Assembly: GCA_003993805.1 (NCBI GenBank)
Contig: RSEF01000004.1
Coordinates: 23,872,930 to 23,936,929, forward strand
DNA length: 64,000 bases
Origin: Himantopus leucocephalus
Taxonomy: Eukaryota > Chordata > Aves > Charadriiformes > Recurvirostridae
Direction of reading: 5' to 3'
In this document: positions 37,301-51,300 of the stretch, piece by piece
How the letters are laid out: the number at the start of each line of letters is the position of its first letter
Numbering within the stretch: the stretch's first letter is position 1
Translations under genes and position numbers: made by a program
The notes under the pieces: generated by a model
What the model was told of the DNA's origin: nothing
Database searches by the model: none
What the model saw: only the letters and a program-made list of their open reading frames with translations

Positions 37301-38845
37301 CACAAAGTTAAATGGTTGGAGACAGTCAAATGAAATATGCCAATTCAAGTCAAACAATCTGAAAAGAAATGCATTGTTTTGATATTCCTGATGAAAAATG
37401 AAAAAAGCATTCTTTCTGAGCACAATTTCGATGTTGTGCTCTCTGAGTTTTCTTAAGTAGTGTTACTTTTAATGGCTCAACAGTACTTTAAATTATTTTG
37501 CATTACATTGTTTATGTACCTGATTGAACAGAGATGTATGCAAAAATGCTTTCCCAAATGTTTTTTGCTTTTGTCCCTTATGCAAAGGCTTTTTTTGCAC
37601 TTGCCCCTTATGGTAAGACTCTTTCAGTAACTAGTCTGTGGGTGACTCTTTCTGAGTTATGTCTACTTACACCACTCCAGAGCTTCCTGCACTCAAGTAA
37701 ACCCTTACACACAAATTCTAAGAACTTGGCAAAAGGGAACGTTGTTGACCTGATACCAGAAATGAAGATGGTTTTCCAGGGGCACTGGGGAGGAGTCGTT
37801 GCAACATTAATGATCACTGAGTATGAATTTGAGGAAGATCTTAAGGTCAGCCATAGCTGCCAGTGGAAATAAAGATCAATGAGTAACTAGGCCAGGGGTC
37901 TTCTGACACAAGAGATATATTTATAGAAAATTAAGAATAAGTCCCAAGTACTGCCCTTGCAACACTAAGTGGATACTAGCAGATTCTGAATTCTTTGTCC
38001 AGCCATATTTTCTTGTTTACATTTAGTATATAAGCAAATTACATTAATCATATAAAACCTATTTCTTAATTCTTATGCACAGTGTCCATTGGCAATATCA
38101 CCAGGATCTGCCAGTAATTTTTTTTCCATTTTTCTATCCCTGAAGCCTGCTATGCAACTAGTCAATGTAATTAAAGGCTGCAAATCACAGGAAAAATGCT
38201 CTGGGTATACACCATTCAATAGGTCACATTACCACTTATGTGCTATAGCATTTCTCTTTTTCTAGCATTTTTAGATTTTTAGCAATCTCCAGCAATTTTT
38301 CTACAGATCTATTAAGTACGGTAGCTTGTCTCAGACCCCTTGGTGAGTGCATTCCAGCTAAACTGGGCAATACTCCATAATAGTTCTCAAGCTCTGTCAT
38401 CAATATCCACTAATACAAGCTATGGGCACAGCAATGCACTCGGTGATATTAAAATGTTATCTATCTATATGTATAAAACATGTAAATGAGTAAGTACGCT
38501 GGTTTCTCAACCAGGGGACTTTAGGTGTTTAAAAAAAATATATGTCATATTATGGAGAAGTTCTTTACTGTAATCAGTGGCAAATATCCTAAAGTGTAGA
38601 AAAACTGCTGAAGTAAAAAAAAAAAATAATCAAAAAACCCTGAAGTCTTAAGTTCACTGGTATTTTTAGATATTTGTCAAACAGTATGAAGGATTTCAAA
38701 AGCTTGATCCTTTAGGGCCCCCTCCATCTACGCAAACTTGTAACCCAGTTTTTCAGTTCACAGAAAACAACATTTTTCTCCTCTGTTTTACTTGGCTTGA
38801 ATTTCAATTGGAAATTCTCTTTCCCACAGTGTACTCTGAAATGAC
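34368..38845. other. Unique AT-rich sequence, no gene recognised
   Basis: Apart from a 30-bp imperfect tandem duplication at 37561-37620, nothing is recognisable. A C8 run lies at 37276-37283. The frames at 36028-36303 and 37534-37872 have no domain I know. Confidence 0.5.
37561..37620. repeat. 30-bp tandem duplication
   Basis: Two copies (37561-37590 and 37591-37620), identical at about 24 of 30 positions; the first 22 bases match at 19 of 22. On the plus strand this makes a doubled peptide (FFAFVPYAKA, FFALAPYGKT) inside a 112-codon frame. I judge that frame to be chance. Confidence 0.75.
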
Positions 38846-38872
38846 AGAGAGAGAGAGAGAGAGAGAAAGAGA
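38846..38872. repeat. (AG)n microsatellite
   Basis: An uninterrupted AG run over 38846-38866, continued by AAGAGA to 38872. It is polypurine on the plus strand. Confidence 0.95.
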
Positions 38873-41194
38873 TCAAGCGTTTTCTTAATGGATGACGGAG
38901 TTAGCAGTAAAGGTCTGTGACTTGCTAATTTTCAGTCAGCAACCTCTTCAGTAGTGAACATGCTAATTCATCATTATGCACTTCAAATTTGAAAATGCTG
39001 TTATAATGTACCCTCAGGAAGCGTGCCTTCGCCAATTTAGTAGCCATGCATTAAAGGAGGAGTAAGCACAGCAACCTAACCTTTATTGTAGGATATCCAG
39101 CCAGCCCCTGCAGAAGACGACAGCGAGGCAACCCGTACCGCAGCGACTCACAAAACCTATTTATGATCAGCTACATGGATTTTAAAAAAAAAAAAAGTAA
39201 AATGTTCTAAATCTTCTCACTGCCAGGTGGGACCACCTAACAAAAAAGCAGGCTTTGCGTGGTTACTTGAATGTCATTCTGTGTGAAGCTGTGATTGGTT
39301 TATAAAATAAACCACTCTGATGAAAAGTAATGATATGGTTCATGTTTAAATCTTGCAATGAGAGTAGCAAGTAGTAAGACAGAGTGAAGGACCTCAAGGT
39401 ACTTTAGCCTCAGTAGTCTTTTTGGGTCTGATGCAATGTGGTACATCTTCTGAAAAAAAATAAAAAAAGCAAAACAGGGGAAAGACAGCTTGCATCTCTG
39501 GATGAGCTCCAAAAAACATGGCTCGTATATATATCCCAGGAAAGAAGGATTTGGCTGAATCTTCACTGAATAGCAGTCTTCACTCTTAACTGTGAAAGAG
39601 AATTCAACCGCAGAGTTTCTATTTTCTAGCATTGCTCTGGATATCACATCCTTCTAGCCCTGTAGCTGCAGCACTATTAAAATCAAACTTACTTTATCTT
39701 TCTCATTATGACTGTAAATGGGCTTGGACCATCAGCTAGCTATTAACCTACAGGAAATGCCCTCTGGCTTGATCACTGCTGTATGAATCTATAATGCAGA
39801 CAATTGATTATGCCTGTACATCAGTATCAATTGCGGTTATGACCTTTTTAATTTACTTAACAAACAGTAGTACAAAATCTTGATGGGTGCTATAATCCAT
39901 ACTTCCCAAGCTGCTGTCAGCCATTCTGATAAGAGTAACACGGCAGTCTACTAGAGTAGCAGCCAAGTTGATGCTTATGCATAAGTACGTAAGATAAAAA
40001 GCCAGTCCTGTAGCAAGATACATGCTGTACCCAGAGAAGCATTTCAGTGTGTGTTTATCTTTGAATACAAGAGCAGCCTCATTATTTCTGTGAGCTGACT
40101 CAGACGTTTAATATCAAGTGTGCGTTGAGCAAGCTGGCAGAACCGAAACCGTCATGCTATGCACTTTGCAAGGCTGAGCCCAAAGGGCCTTTCATCTCCA
40201 AAACCAATGATAACTGATCATACTGCAAGGTCAGCCATTCATTACTGTTACGTGCTCAGTATCAGTCTTCTGCACAAAATATATCAAAAACCATTTAGAA
40301 TAAAGCATTGCGTTGTGATCGTTTAATAATTTGTTGAAACAGACAACAGAACTACTAAAAAGTTTGAGCCAAATTGTACCATTATAAGTTTACATACAGC
40401 TTCCAATGACTTCATATCTGCTGACTGCAGGGTAGCCACATGCTTCGGTCTGAAAGCAGAGCTTGGCTCCTTGACAACTTAAAACCAGAAAGAAGCCTTT
40501 CAAGCCAGTTGGTGGGTAAATACTTTGTACCAAAGGCCTTTGTATTTCAACCAAAATGAATCACCACATTTTCTGTTTAGACAATACTTTTTCAAATCAA
40601 GTCAGCCTTAGGAAAACCACAAAATCATATATTTGTGTTAAAATACTTTTTTTTTCTTTTTTCAAATTAGAAGAATTCTAAACAACTATTTTCAGCTAGA
40701 TAGGAATTAATTATATTTATAGTGCATTTTACTAATTCATCTTTACATTCTGATGGCAGAAAGCCTGTTAATGGAATTGAGACACTATAGCAACTGTTTA
40801 AATGTTTTATATATAAAACATATACAGATGGGATGACCTCACTTAGATGGTCACATCTGATTATAAACTACATTACTTACCCTCATTAGTATGATAATAC
40901 ACAAACTAATAACTATAGAGGGCAGTCAGACCACAAGGTTGACCAATGGCTCATCAACTTCCATATTTTTAAATGATACCAAACTCCCTGGTATAGTTTG
41001 GACCAACTCCAGCTAACCTTTTCCCAAATAGTTCAGTTGACAGCATGGGCCAGGGACTGTTCCCAGCGATCAGTCTGCATGTGTTCACCTTCTGCATATG
41101 AAAGAGTTTAGACACACGGATACGAGTTTGTATGCCTCGAGGCCAGAGAAAACTCCATGACACATTAAAAATCAAAGAAAACACAGAAAAATTC
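38873..41194. other. Unique sequence with possible conserved blocks
   Basis: No gene is seen. 38880-39110 and 39890-40360 have the even composition and absence of repeats that often mark conserved non-coding DNA; this is an impression only. A perfect 20-bp palindrome lies at 40802-40821, and A runs of 12-13 lie near 38617 and 39184. Confidence 0.4.
40802..40821. repeat. Perfect 20-bp AT-rich palindrome
   Basis: The sequence atgttttatatataaaacat equals its own reverse complement. It could extrude as a cruciform or bind a dimeric factor; chance in AT-rich DNA is also plausible. Confidence 0.9.
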
Positions 41195-41850
41195 AGTTTG
41201 AAGGGACTCCTGGTGGTTACTTGGTCGAGCCCCCTGCTCATAGTAGGGCTAACTTCAGTTAGATCATTGCTCAAGCCCCAATTCACTTGAGTTTTCAGTA
41301 TCTCCGAAGATGGAGACTCTGCAACATCTCTGGATCACCTGCTGCAGTGTTTGACCACCTTCACTGTGAAGATTTTTTTCATTTCAGTAGTCAGAATTTC
41401 CCCTGATACAGTTTGTGTCTGTTCTCTCACCTTTCGCTGCGCACACTGTGAAGGTTCTGGCTCCATCTTCTTTATAGCCTTCCATGAAACAGTAAAGACA
41501 CCAACGAGACCATCCTGAGCCTCCTCTTCTCCAGACTGAACAAAGCTAGGTCTTTCAGCTTCTCCTCATGCATTATCTGCTCCAGCCTGCCAAACATTCT
41601 GGTGGTTTGCCACTGGGCTTACTCCAGTTTGTCAGCATCTTTGGGAGCACAAAAGCGGACAGGTACACTCCAGCATAAAAATTGCTCCCCCAGCGTAGTG
41701 CCATTTGTCAACTTCATGAGCATGCTTTCTACGTGGTTTTGTGCGCAAAGGTTAATGGTCCCCATGAGATACTGCCTTGGCAATTTCTCTGCAACATCCT
41801 CACTCTGGGCCTGTGACAAGCAACAGACTTCTTGAGATTACTAGCATAAT
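41195..41850 (-). mobile_element. Old CR1 LINE, antisense, internally deleted
   Basis: The 3' end is at the left. Minus-strand translation around 41495-41590 gives 'RMFGRLEQIMHEEKLKDLAL' followed by FSLEKRRLR, matching the CR1 C-terminal signature (KMIRGLEHL...[18 protein letters not shown]). Further 5' (about 41690-41730), 'LMKLTNGTTLG' resembles the catalytic-motif block LSKFADDTKLGG, with the Asp pair lost. These two blocks are closer than in an intact element, so an internal stretch of ORF2 is missing. Many stops break the frame. It is older than the 5262-6166 copy. The 5' edge near 41850 is uncertain. Confidence 0.85.
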
Positions 41851-44800
41851 GGTAAATTGACTCTCACACAACAAGTAACACGTATTCAAGATAATGATCC
41901 ATATTAATTGTGCCTACAAAACCTGGTTTAGGATATCCAAGCTGTTTTACATACAGACATGTTGGCACTAGACTGGAGACTAGAAGCAATATAGCAGCAT
42001 TTCCAGTGAAGCTAATCCAACTGGCATTTTAATGCACAAATCCTATGACGAAAGGCAGTATATATTAATCCAAGAAGAAATCGTCACTAATTTGGTTTTA
42101 TTACTCGCAGTATTCAGGCTCCTACATTTAACCATAACGCTGGCAGTTTTACATTGTACTGCAAGATGCAGTATAGACATAGTCTTCAGCTGAGCCAATG
42201 GTATTCGCTGTGACTAGAACCTGAAGAGCTTCCTTCTACCAGATGGCGTAGTTTTGGCTCATGACACAGAAATGAAATCCTAGCTAGTCTTCAGTGCATT
42301 AAAAAAATGTATGTTGCTTCCATTTTGAAGCCTGTTTGCTATCTGTTTTTTCAGTGCAGATAGTACTTCTGACAGCCGCTTTATAATTAATCCTGACATC
42401 TTTGATGGTCTGTTTCTACATGGAGAAATGGTGTTTTCTTGCTATACTGGCATTTCACATCCCACAGAGTTCAGAACAAAGGTGGTTCTGCTGTGTTGCT
42501 TGAATGCTAAGCTTAAAGTAAGAGATGACAAGGTGAATGTAAGCCTTTGATTAGGTGGATCCATTTTTAAGACATGATTGATATATAAAATCTGCATCAG
42601 ATTCTTACAAATAAAAAGTCCTGTCCAGTTAAAATCCACAGTATTTCTTGGAGCGGCGCATTAGAAGGATAAGTACATACTGCTACTGATAACATTATGT
42701 GCCAGATAACACTGGTGTTTGCTCTCTTATAACCAGTACAAGACTGGTTTTTAGAATTTTTTCTGCTTTACCCATATCTGGAGCATGTAATTTTGTTTCA
42801 AACTGACAAAAATCAATCTTAGGACCTTTACCACAGGTGAAGCTGTAAATACTTGAAACTTGGAGGCTTTATTTGTGCCCTCTTCTACCTTTGCATGCCC
42901 TCTACGTGGTGGTACCAGAAGAGCATAGGATATGGCTACCCATGCTTGTTTGGAATAGAGGACCAAGTAAGATGCAGAACGTGTTCCCTTGGCTTTACTC
43001 CAGCCAAGGGCAATTCTAGCTGAACTGTCAGTTACGAGCTTTAAAGCTTCTGTGGTCTACCATGTAATACAAAAGTCATATTATATTGTCTGTCTCGCAA
43101 CATATCTCACTAAATTATTTTATAATCCTTTTCACACAGCTTTGCTGGAGTAGTCATAGGGGTTTGGTAGGTGACAGAGGTTTAATTTTATTCCTTTGAA
43201 GCCATGCTTATTTGTTGATTTTGTATTGTAATCAGGTGTTTGAAATTCAGCTTTAACTATAATTGCGGTTCATTTAAATGATACTGAAGTAAGGTTTATC
43301 ATCATGTAGCTAGCAGGATCAGATTTCTTACAGAAACTTAGTGCCTTTATTAAAGTTAGGAAATCTAATAGATTATGTGAAATGTATTATGTTCCTAAAT
43401 AGTATTAAAGATCACCCTCCAGCTATATTACATTTTAGTACAAAATTTGCACATGTACAAAATCTGCATCTCAACAGTAACAGACACTGGTACATTTCCC
43501 TTGAAAATTGTAATTAAACTTTTTCATCTTTTTATCTAATATTATGTTGCAGCATAAACACCAAGTAGGATCATCTTTAAGTTGTAAGTAAAAAATGGGC
43601 AATGTTAAGTTCAAGCCTCTGATAATCACAAAAATTTCTGCATATTCTGATTATTACTGTCCTGTCTCTTCAGTAAGACATATCAGCATACAGCACTTTT
43701 AAGCAGATCTGCTGAAAGCAACTATAAGCAAAACAGATTGGACATGTCCACTTGCATTGTGCTGTACAAATTTAGTTTTGTATATAGTTTTTTTTAGATT
43801 TTTCAAGATATTTTCTTATACTGCAGGTTTACATCAACTAGCAGACTGAAAGAGCAATGTAAAGATAGAGACTCCAGAAAAAGAACTTGCTGCAAATATT
43901 TTTGTAACTTTCTGAGATACATGTCTCATACTGATGGTCCAAAAATACATGGCAAGAGTACACCACCCACACTGCAGCACTTCTCATGCACCAGGGTGTG
44001 GAACAGAGGATTATCCTTTCTTCATTCTGCCCATTTTGAGCAACTGACACCTTGTTTGTGCAGATGTAAAGAGCAGGAGCTTTCCTCTCCTATGGGATAT
44101 TGGATTCTTTAATTTGCTGAAACAGGGTTCATTTAAAACCCGGGATAAATGGATTAGATGATTTTCTATACATAAACACGTATACACACATTTATAAATT
44201 TACGTCTATAAATAAATAAGAAAACTGTTTAAACTCCTGGGTGTCTTCTCTGGTTTGCAAGACCAAAGAATTCACGAAGCAACTGACTTTGACTATATTG
44301 ATCCTGTATCACTGCACAAAGCAAGGGAAATGATTCCTAGACTTGCATGTTTATTTTGATTTACTGCTGAGAAGTAAAAATGAGAATATTTTGCTTGGCT
44401 CGTATTCTCTCATAAATTAATAAGTTATTTGCCGTACAAAGGTAAGGTCTGATTTTGGGAGTAAGTACCTCTGCAAATCACTTGCCAAATGGATCTATGT
44501 ACACCGACTGAGTCATACTATGGATGATCAACACTGAAACTATATGTCGTCACTGCAACAGATCCTTCCAGTGATATTTACTGAATAATGATTTCAGTGC
44601 ACTGTAGCATAAAAAGGAATACTATATGTGTCCTCCTGCTGCATCCCAGAAGGGATACAAAAGCCCAGCTTTAATATGATGAAGGCAGGAAGCTATCATG
44701 GAGCTGTTTTCCATTCTCATTACAATAATTGTGATTCATAACCTGCTTTTTTCCATTCCTCTCAGAAACTTTGCAAGAAAGAAGAGATTTTCTGTTTAAA

Positions 44801-47800
44801 ATCAAGATACCCAGAACCCCTGCTCTCTCTAATGTTTTTATGAGAGGTAGTCAGCATTTCAGAGAGCCTAGCCCAATGCTTCCCGTATTTTCTAAAAGAC
44901 TGCAGAAGGGTGAAGCAACATGTTCTTTCTGTTATGCCATTTTGCTGAGTTGACTTACCCTCCTTTCTATTATGGGCTGAAAAAAAAAACCTGTCTGAGA
45001 GGTGCATAACAATCTAGGCATTCAAAATTAGGTGCTTTAAAAACATGATACATAAAGCCTGTATATAGGTATATACACTTACTATAATGATACACTGTTT
45101 CTGAACACTTTAAAAAATAGCAAAACAAAACATTTGGAAATAGACTTACATATGTATTTCTGAAGTGTGAAAGGCTAGAAACTTTAATTATATTTAGCAG
45201 ATATCGTGAAAAAAAAAATCCAAAGATTGTATTCACAAAGCTTTTGATAATCTTGTGTGTTGATAGTAAACCTGTCACACCTTTTCTTCCAGATGGTTTC
45301 TGAAAATTAGCACATTAAAGATTTTGAAGTGTTCAATCATGGCAAAAGGAACTGCACTCAAAAAGCTACCAAGAGAAATAGAGGAAAAAAAAAGCCAAAA
45401 AACATCAAAACAACAGGCTCAAATCCAGCTAGCAATACATTAATTCCATCTGTTGGTGGTAGGAAATAATCAGAAATAAGAATTTAAGGTGGTCAGTAAA
45501 GGAAAACAGTAGCTAAAATGCTTATTCCAATGTAGTACAATCTAGAAATTTCCCCTAATCTTTCTCTTACACTGGAAAGTGTTCCCCATTAAATAAATTG
45601 CTCAGTGTATTTTTCACAATAAAACTGTGTGCTTGATTTTAAATGGCATGGATAATTTTTTCTAAAGCAGATAGCTCTTGAGTGGAGATTTCATCATAAT
45701 TTGCTGAAATTTCATGGACTGTTTCCCCTGTGAACCCTGATGAAAGGCAGAAGGCCAAAAATAGGATTTTTTCATGAATTCTTCTATTTCAGTTTTTATC
45801 ATAGGCTTACTGTGTTGCAATTTCTACCCTTCCTCTCTGTTATGCAGCTTAATTCAAGAAGGCTCTACTTGTACATATATTATACTTTGTTACCACAATT
45901 GCTTCCGATAATTATGGCAAATGGCTTTTGCAACATCTTCTGAATCTGTACTAAGCTGCTGAACTTTTGTGTGTTAATCCATAGCAGGAAAGCATGAACA
46001 TTCTTGACAGGTTTTCCGACTGAAGCAAACATTACCAAAATAAACAAAACACAATGTGTTCACAATTAATTAGTTTAACCAGGGCACTTTTGTTTCTCAT
46101 GAACAGAAATTTGAATGAATACAAAGAAAAATAATTTAATTATAAATATATTTGCAGTTGAACATAATGGTGCCATCAATTTTTTAGCAGACTCCACATT
46201 ACAGTCCATGGGGAATCTGTTAAAATATTGATAGCAGGATATGGCCCATTATGAGGACACACAATGTGTTCTATTTTAAAGAGAGAATTAATAAAGATTT
46301 GTTTGAGGAGGATGTAAGAAGAATAAACTGTAAGGTTTATTTCAGTATATCACTGGAGCATATAAGGAAATCTAAACTATTGCCTTTCACTCTTTTCTTG
46401 CCTTGCAACATGCATGCTATTCATAGAAAAGAAAAAAAAAAAAGGAACATTGTGAAAAAAATTTCTATTATGTAATATATATGTATTTTTTTCCCCTCTC
46501 ATATAATAAAAACTACACTCCCCAAATGGACCAGTGTACTCATGGAAGTGGAATTTTTTGCTTTATTCTCTGCTTTTATCTAATCCAGGTTTACCAGAAT
46601 CGCAAAAGATGTTTCCATTGTTCTGAGGGAAGGTAATATAAACCTCCATTTTTAACTTAAACTTCTTGAAGCCTTACAGAATGCATAACAGACACAGACA
46701 CTAATCTAGTATCTCATATCTTTTGTCCTTTTCCTGCTTCCTTAGAAATAATTGAGGTACCTTTTATAAATGTTTTTCTAGCTAATACTTTCCGATGCTC
46801 AAAAAGGAAGGAGAATGTAACACTGGTAGCAACCTAGTCATTGGAATTTCTATGTGATACTCTTCTCATTTTACATTTTGTTCTCACCCAAAACATTTAC
46901 TCCTTCCCCTATTTTATTTCCTCTACTGGGGAAAGGGGGAGAAGCACGAGTGTAATGAGGAAGCAGTAATACAACCTGTCAAGCCAGCATAGTTCTTAGG
47001 ACCCAACAGTTCAGACTGACAGTCTCCTTCTGTTTGCTCTACATTGGGTTCATCTGCCATTTTTGGCCAGCCTTAAAAGCCTATTTAGGGAACAAGGGAC
47101 ATTTATCACCTTCTAGACAGGGATCTTGAAAACTGATGATCAAATCTTTTACCTTCAGGTTTTGCAGTTTAAGTAAAGTGGAAGCTTATGTAACTTATTG
47201 TTACTTATTTTAGCTAGCACAACAATATATGAAGATAAGCTATGTGAAGACAGCTAGCTGACAATGACAAGATTTTGGCTAAAGCAAGCTTTTGGCTTTC
47301 CCTTTTGGCAGGGCTTGGGTATCTCTCAGAGCAGCGATCAGGATTTCATAGCTCCCCTTGCCCCCCAGAAGGGACAGAAATCTGGTGTGCGTGTCGCAGC
47401 TGCCAAGACTGTTTTGAAGCTGGGAACAGTTTACGTCGGGTCCACTATGCAAGGGCAATTAGAATTGATAGATCTTGGAAATACCTGTGGCATCTGTACA
47501 AATGCCAAATCACCTCATTAAAATTGGTGTGATTACGCTAAATAATCATGAAACTAATCAGATATAACTAAGCCATCAAATAAAGGGGAAATTAATATTC
47601 CTGAATCCCCAAGATCTACAGTTATCTCAACTTCTTCAGTTTCCTGTTTCCTTTTTCTCCATCTTTTACCTGTGTTGTCTAAGTCTAGCTGGTACAGAGT
47701 GTTTTGATCCTGGTCCGCTAACACAAGCAAGGCTAGGCTTACAACCTTGAACCAGTTCAAACATGGCAAGTGAATAAGCTCCAGCTGACTGCAACTTTGT

Positions 47801-48253
47801 GCAGAACAGAAACCAGCAATCTCAAAGAGCGCCATCGAGTGGGGCCAACAGTCTTTCACACAGATGGAGTTCTATTAGCACCTGGTGCTGGCAGGATGTC
47901 CCTTCCTTTCACAAAATGGGTCAAGAAGTCAGGCATTAGATCCTGAGCATTTTTCTCTAGCAGATGCATCATAGAATGCGGTTTTCTACATCTATGCGTC
48001 TGTGCCCTTTTTACTATTTTTTTTTTTAATGCAAGCCTTGATAAAATGACTTCATCCTTGTTTATATAGGAGGATATGTATATAGAAGATCTAAAGGCCT
48101 CTTGAAAACTGAAACACAGAAGACCAAGCTTTTTGTGAAGGAACAATTTATACCTGGTTTAGTGTGGCCACATAAAGAAAGGGGTAGGAAAAGCATCTTT
48201 TTTTCATCTGTCTAAGCCCCTATGCCTGCATCTAAAATGTGGGTAGAGTCTAC
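41851..48253. other. Unique AT-rich sequence, no gene recognised
   Basis: Only short frames and small AT-rich runs, for example the low-complexity A/T/C stretch at 44160-44220. Nothing matches a gene, RNA or repeat family I know. Confidence 0.5.
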
Positions 48254-48304
48254 ACAACCTCCCTGGACAACCTGGCTGATTGTCCTCATGGTGAAACTGT
48301 TCCA
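48254..48304 (-). mobile_element. Small CR1 3' remnant, antisense
   Basis: Plus-strand 'acaacctccctggacaacct' (48254-48273), followed by 'gtcctcatggtgaaactgtt' (48282-48301), corresponds to the CR1 3' UTR block that normally reads 'cctgggcaacctg' and, about 20 bases later, 'cctcatggtgaa'. Only about 50 bases are left. Confidence 0.45.
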
Positions 48305-51300
48305 TTGTCATGGTTCTGACAACAAAGTTGGCCTCTCATAGGAGGAAAACGCTAGCAGGTTGGGCATTCTTCACGAAGGCTCGTGGATTCAGAAAATACA
48401 CATAATACCACATCTTGGATTTATGCAGATGGTATAAAGACTGTATTTCCCCATAGATTTTCTACACACAATTTTTTCCTAAAATTGAATATAATCTATC
48501 TTGCTGATGGGCAAGAACATATGCACTATGTATTTTAGCTACAGTGGAAATAATTTGGTTTCTGTAAGTTATGAATGCCTGACAGAAGTGCCTTTCTTTG
48601 GTTAAAGAGGTGTATAGCCATGATGACATTTTTGTTACAAATATGTATCTTGCAGCTCTGCATCAGCCAACATGATGGGGTTACTCCTGCAATGTCAGGT
48701 CATGTTTGGTGGTGGGACAGCATGGAATGGGGATTTTATGAGTTCCGGCACTGAGATAGGGAAGAACAGATAAAGACTAGCAGAAAGAGGAAGGGTAAAT
48801 CTCAGAAATCCTTGCCTTCAACTCCTAGTAAGATCTATGGGAATTACATGCTAATGTTTCTATACTCATCAACATTCCTACAATCATCAAAATGCAGGTT
48901 AATTAATGTAACAATAACTCAGTAAAGAGAAAATGGATATAATGAAGTTTTGATTGCACAAATTTAATTGTTTGAACAAGTTTGCATAAAGGGAACATAT
49001 CAAATAGATAAAATGATTTATTTTCTATTTTGCTTTATAGCAAAGCTAATTTCTCTAGCATTTGCAGACCTTTTTTTCTTAAACAACATTTAAGGCAAAA
49101 AGCTAAAAAGAACTATTGGATAAACACATATGTACTGTCTAAAAGATAAATGCCAAGGGTTTGCTGTGCAATTAGGGTCCCACTTGTTGGGTCTTAGAGA
49201 GAAAGGCCATGTACTAAGACTTGCTACATAAGACTGACAGCTACTTTCTCTGTTAGCACACTGTCATGACTCTTTATTAGTCTTAACAACTGTGAAAATA
49301 GTGCTCTGCTGAAGTGAAATTAGAAACCAAATAAAAATTTTGGATTACTACAGGAAGGTATTGGGAGCAAAGGGAGAGAAAGGATCAAGCTTTTGTTTAA
49401 CAAATGGTCCTTTTAAGCAAAGCAAATAATAAAAGAGATGTAGTGAACTTAACTGGGTGTTTATGCTCACAGACACAGAAAAACCCCAACAATTGCAGTG
49501 TTGTTTTGTCTTATAGCTTTAATTCCTGTCAGCAACAGGAATATGCAGAAATCCAATAGTGGCTTTGGTTGGATGCTCACTACTTAGGGTACACTATAAT
49601 GAGGTATAGAGGTTCCCAAACTGCAACTCCGGAGGCATTCCTTCCCTTTCAGGAGAAAGCAGACAGCCTACGAGCCTCATCCCTGCAGAACTGGCTGCAT
49701 ACCTAACAGGGCATTACAAGTTACTCTTGCCTACAAAAGCAGGCAGAGATCGTGGGCCTCTGACAGTCTATGCTTCTCATTTCAGTAGTTAAAATTTCTA
49801 AAACAGAAAAATAATTAATGAATCTTTCATGTGTATCATCCATCTGTCCTATGACTAGCACTACCGAAGTGAATGAAGAATGGCATTCAATAGAAATAAA
49901 GTAGTGAGAGCAGATATTGAATTTACATGTTGCCTTACATCTTTGCCTTGTCTGTATATGTCATGACCGGCCTCGAACCTAACCTTTCAGTACTGTGGAG
50001 AGTTTTGCACTTCAATTTCTTAAGCTAGTCTCTTTTGGATATAATGATAATGGTAGGTGAGTGTGGAACTCGTCCATTAGCAGTAGCCCTTTTTATCTAC
50101 CAGAAATTTCATTTCAGTCAGATGGAAGTAAGCAGTGACATGTTATATACACTGTATTTCATGTGCCTGCAATGCCCAGAACAGCTGCCTGAGAGAATAC
50201 AACACAAATGCATGGTGTCGAACAGCCTTTGTCACTTTAAGTATGAAATGTAATTACCTGAGCTGAGGCCGGAAAAATGGATGCAAAGTTCATAAGTAAA
50301 GACCTAGAAACTACAGAAATGGAACAACAGTTTTTTGTTGGTTTGGGTCTTTTTCTTAACAAAAATCCATTGGAAAAACATTTAATCCAGGCCAAAGCAG
50401 TATATCATGAGACAAACTAAATAAGCGTCTATCTTTCTTAAGAGTATCTGGCTTTCAGCATATGATGCAGTGACTACAGATGAGGTCTTATGAGATAATT
50501 ATGGCAATACAGTATATGCTGACTGATGAACAGTGCTCAGATGTCCTCCCTGTTAAGAGCTGTAAGTGAAAAAGGCAGGTGAATATTTCTGAACTGGAGC
50601 TTTACAGTATTCCATGATCTAAGACTGATCAGCCAAGGTTAGCATTTAGTTGTGGCATGACTCATGTGATATAGCTGTAAATATCCCACTTCACCTTGGG
50701 AATATGAAACCACTTCATGTATACAATCCATTTAACAAAATACTGAGAAATATGAGGGTAAGTACTTCAAATATGGTTCAAGTAATTGCCACTTCATATG
50801 ATAAACTCTAGGGTTTATTTACATTAAGGACTGCAGAAGTAAAAATATCCCCTTTGAGATAACAAATAAATTCATTGTTCTGATATCATCCAGGGCAGGA
50901 AAGGTAAATTGCTTTTGTCAGTGCATTTCAACCCCTTGTATAAAGCAAGCTACATTCAATCCTGAAAAATATTCCTTTACATAAGAAAAAAAGCTCATTC
51001 ATTATGAACATTACAATGTGCATATTCATGCTCATCCATAAAAGAAATGTAAACATTGCTCCAAGTCTATGCATGTGAGAGTATGACAGAGTGAATCACC
51101 TTTTGGAACACAGAAATCATATGGAAATAATTGTTTCACTTCAAACGTGAGATGCAATATGCTGTATGCTGGTGCAATACAATATAATGGTGTCATGTTG
51201 TATCCTACTTCTTTAGAGGAGACAATGGAGAAGAGCAATAATCTCTCTCCCAAATAAAACAATGAAGTGATCATAGCAAGAAATGACTTGGCAGGACTAG

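Noticed and set aside
42235..42255. CTCF-like core (CCAGATGGCG)
   Set aside because: Only a partial match to the long CTCF motif; such partial matches are common by chance.
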